9,862 nucleotides of DNA from Chloroflexota bacterium (GTDB taxonomy: Bacteria; Chloroflexota; Limnocylindria; Limnocylindrales; CSP1-4): assembly GCA_021786915.1 (NCBI GenBank), contig JAJYMP010000574.1, positions 1-9,862 on the forward strand, given 5' to 3'. Shown here one piece after another: positions 9,316 through 9,862 of the stretch (position 1 is the first letter of the stretch; the number at the start of each line of letters is the position of its first letter). The translations under genes were made by a program, and so were the position numbers. The notes beneath the pieces are model-generated. The model ran no database searches. It worked only from the letters and a program-made list of their open reading frames with translations, and was not told the DNA's origin.

Positions 9316-9862
9316 GTGGCGCTCGAGGTCATTGGAAGCGGCCTGCTCGCCCGGGCAATCGCCTCCGCCGCGGACAAGGTCCCCGATGGCATCATCTGCG
9401 CAGCGGGCGTGTCGGACTCGACATGCCAAGATGAGTCCGCCTTCCGGCGTGAACGCGCGCTTCTGCGCGACCTCACGGGACGTGCTCGCGAGCGGGACGC
9501 AGTCCTCGTGTACTTCTCAGGGGCGCCCGTCTATGGGCGGGTGGGCGGTCTTCGCGTCGAAAGCCAAGACGCGACCCCGCAAACGCCGTACGGCCGCCAC
9601 AAGCTGGAGTGCGAGAACATGGTCGTGGATAGCGGGGCCCGGCACCTTGTGCTCCGCCTTCCGAACGTCGTGGGGCCGGGCGGCAACCCACGTCAACTCA
9701 TTCCATCGTTGGTTGCCCAGGCTCTCGGCGGGTCGATCCTAACCATGACCGCCGCCACTCGCGACCTGCTCGACGTGGACGATCTCGCGATCATCGTCGC
9801 AGCCCTCCTTCGCGGTGGGGTCTACGACACCGTCGTGAACGTCGCTTCGGGGATCTCGACCC
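9316..9862 (+). CDS. Atypical SDR, NAD-dependent epimerase/dehydratase-like, 3' end outside window
   Basis: A GTG start three bases after the glycosyltransferase stop opens a frame that runs to the window edge (182 complete codons). The cofactor loop is short and unusual, VIGSGLLARAIA near residues 5-16, rather than GxxGxxG. It is followed by GIICAAGVSDS and ESAFRRERALLRDL, a strand ending VLVYFSGAPVYG with a possible active-site Ser, TPYGRHKLE giving the Tyr-x3-Lys pair (near residues 94 and 98), then LVLRLPNVVGPGGNPRQLIP and ATRDLLDVDDLAIIV. This order matches a group of small epimerase-like proteins that recur in capsule and O-antigen loci, with an AAGVS/ASGVS block and an RNLIDVDD block. 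A role in making or reducing a keto-sugar nucleotide is likely; the exact reaction is unknown. It might act on the product of the second Gmd-like enzyme, which is only inference. Confidence 0.82.
   Translation, partial: MALEVIGSGLLARAIASAADKVPDGIICAAGVSDSTCQDESAFRRERALLRDLTGRARERDAVLVYFSGAPVYGRVGGLRVESQDATPQTPYGRHKLECENMVVDSGARHLVLRLPNVVGPGGNPRQLIPSLVAQALGGSILTMTAATRDLLDVDDLAIIVAALLRGGVYDTVVNVASGIST

Overview
This is a high-GC bacterial window holding part of a surface-polysaccharide (capsule, O-antigen or exopolysaccharide) biosynthesis locus. Strong third-position G/C, frequent GTG starts and ATGA start/stop overlaps fit a high-GC lineage such as Actinomycetota or Chloroflexota. There is no rRNA or housekeeping marker, so the taxon is left open.

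Layout. Positions 1-3934 form a tightly packed plus-strand operon: the end of a GT4-type glycosyltransferase, GDP-mannose 4,6-dehydratase (gmd), GDP-L-fucose synthase (fcl) and a Wzx-like lipid-linked oligosaccharide flippase. All three junctions are ATGA overlaps. A class I methyltransferase follows after a short gap (about 4001-4894). After a 209-base gap comes a second, divergent Gmd-like dehydratase (5104-6201). It converges, 20 bases apart, on a lone minus-strand glycosyltransferase (6222-7328). Positions 7329 to about 7974 carry no intact gene but hold a decayed C-terminal piece of an IS3-family transposase on the minus strand (about 7508-7765). The plus strand then resumes with another glycosyltransferase (about 7975-9312) and a short-chain dehydrogenase/epimerase-like gene that runs off the window end (9316-9862).

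How the genes fit together. gmd and fcl convert GDP-mannose to GDP-L-fucose. The second Gmd-like protein and the terminal SDR probably supply another modified nucleotide sugar. The three glycosyltransferases would assemble a repeat unit on a lipid carrier, the methyltransferase may decorate it, and the flippase would export it. No polymerase (Wzy), chain-length regulator or initiating transferase is visible here.

I found no convincing undescribed system. The items most worth a second look are the variant second Gmd, the glycosyltransferase lacking the second Glu of its EX7E motif, the atypical terminal SDR and the IS3 fossil, which marks an old insertion beside the inverted glycosyltransferase.
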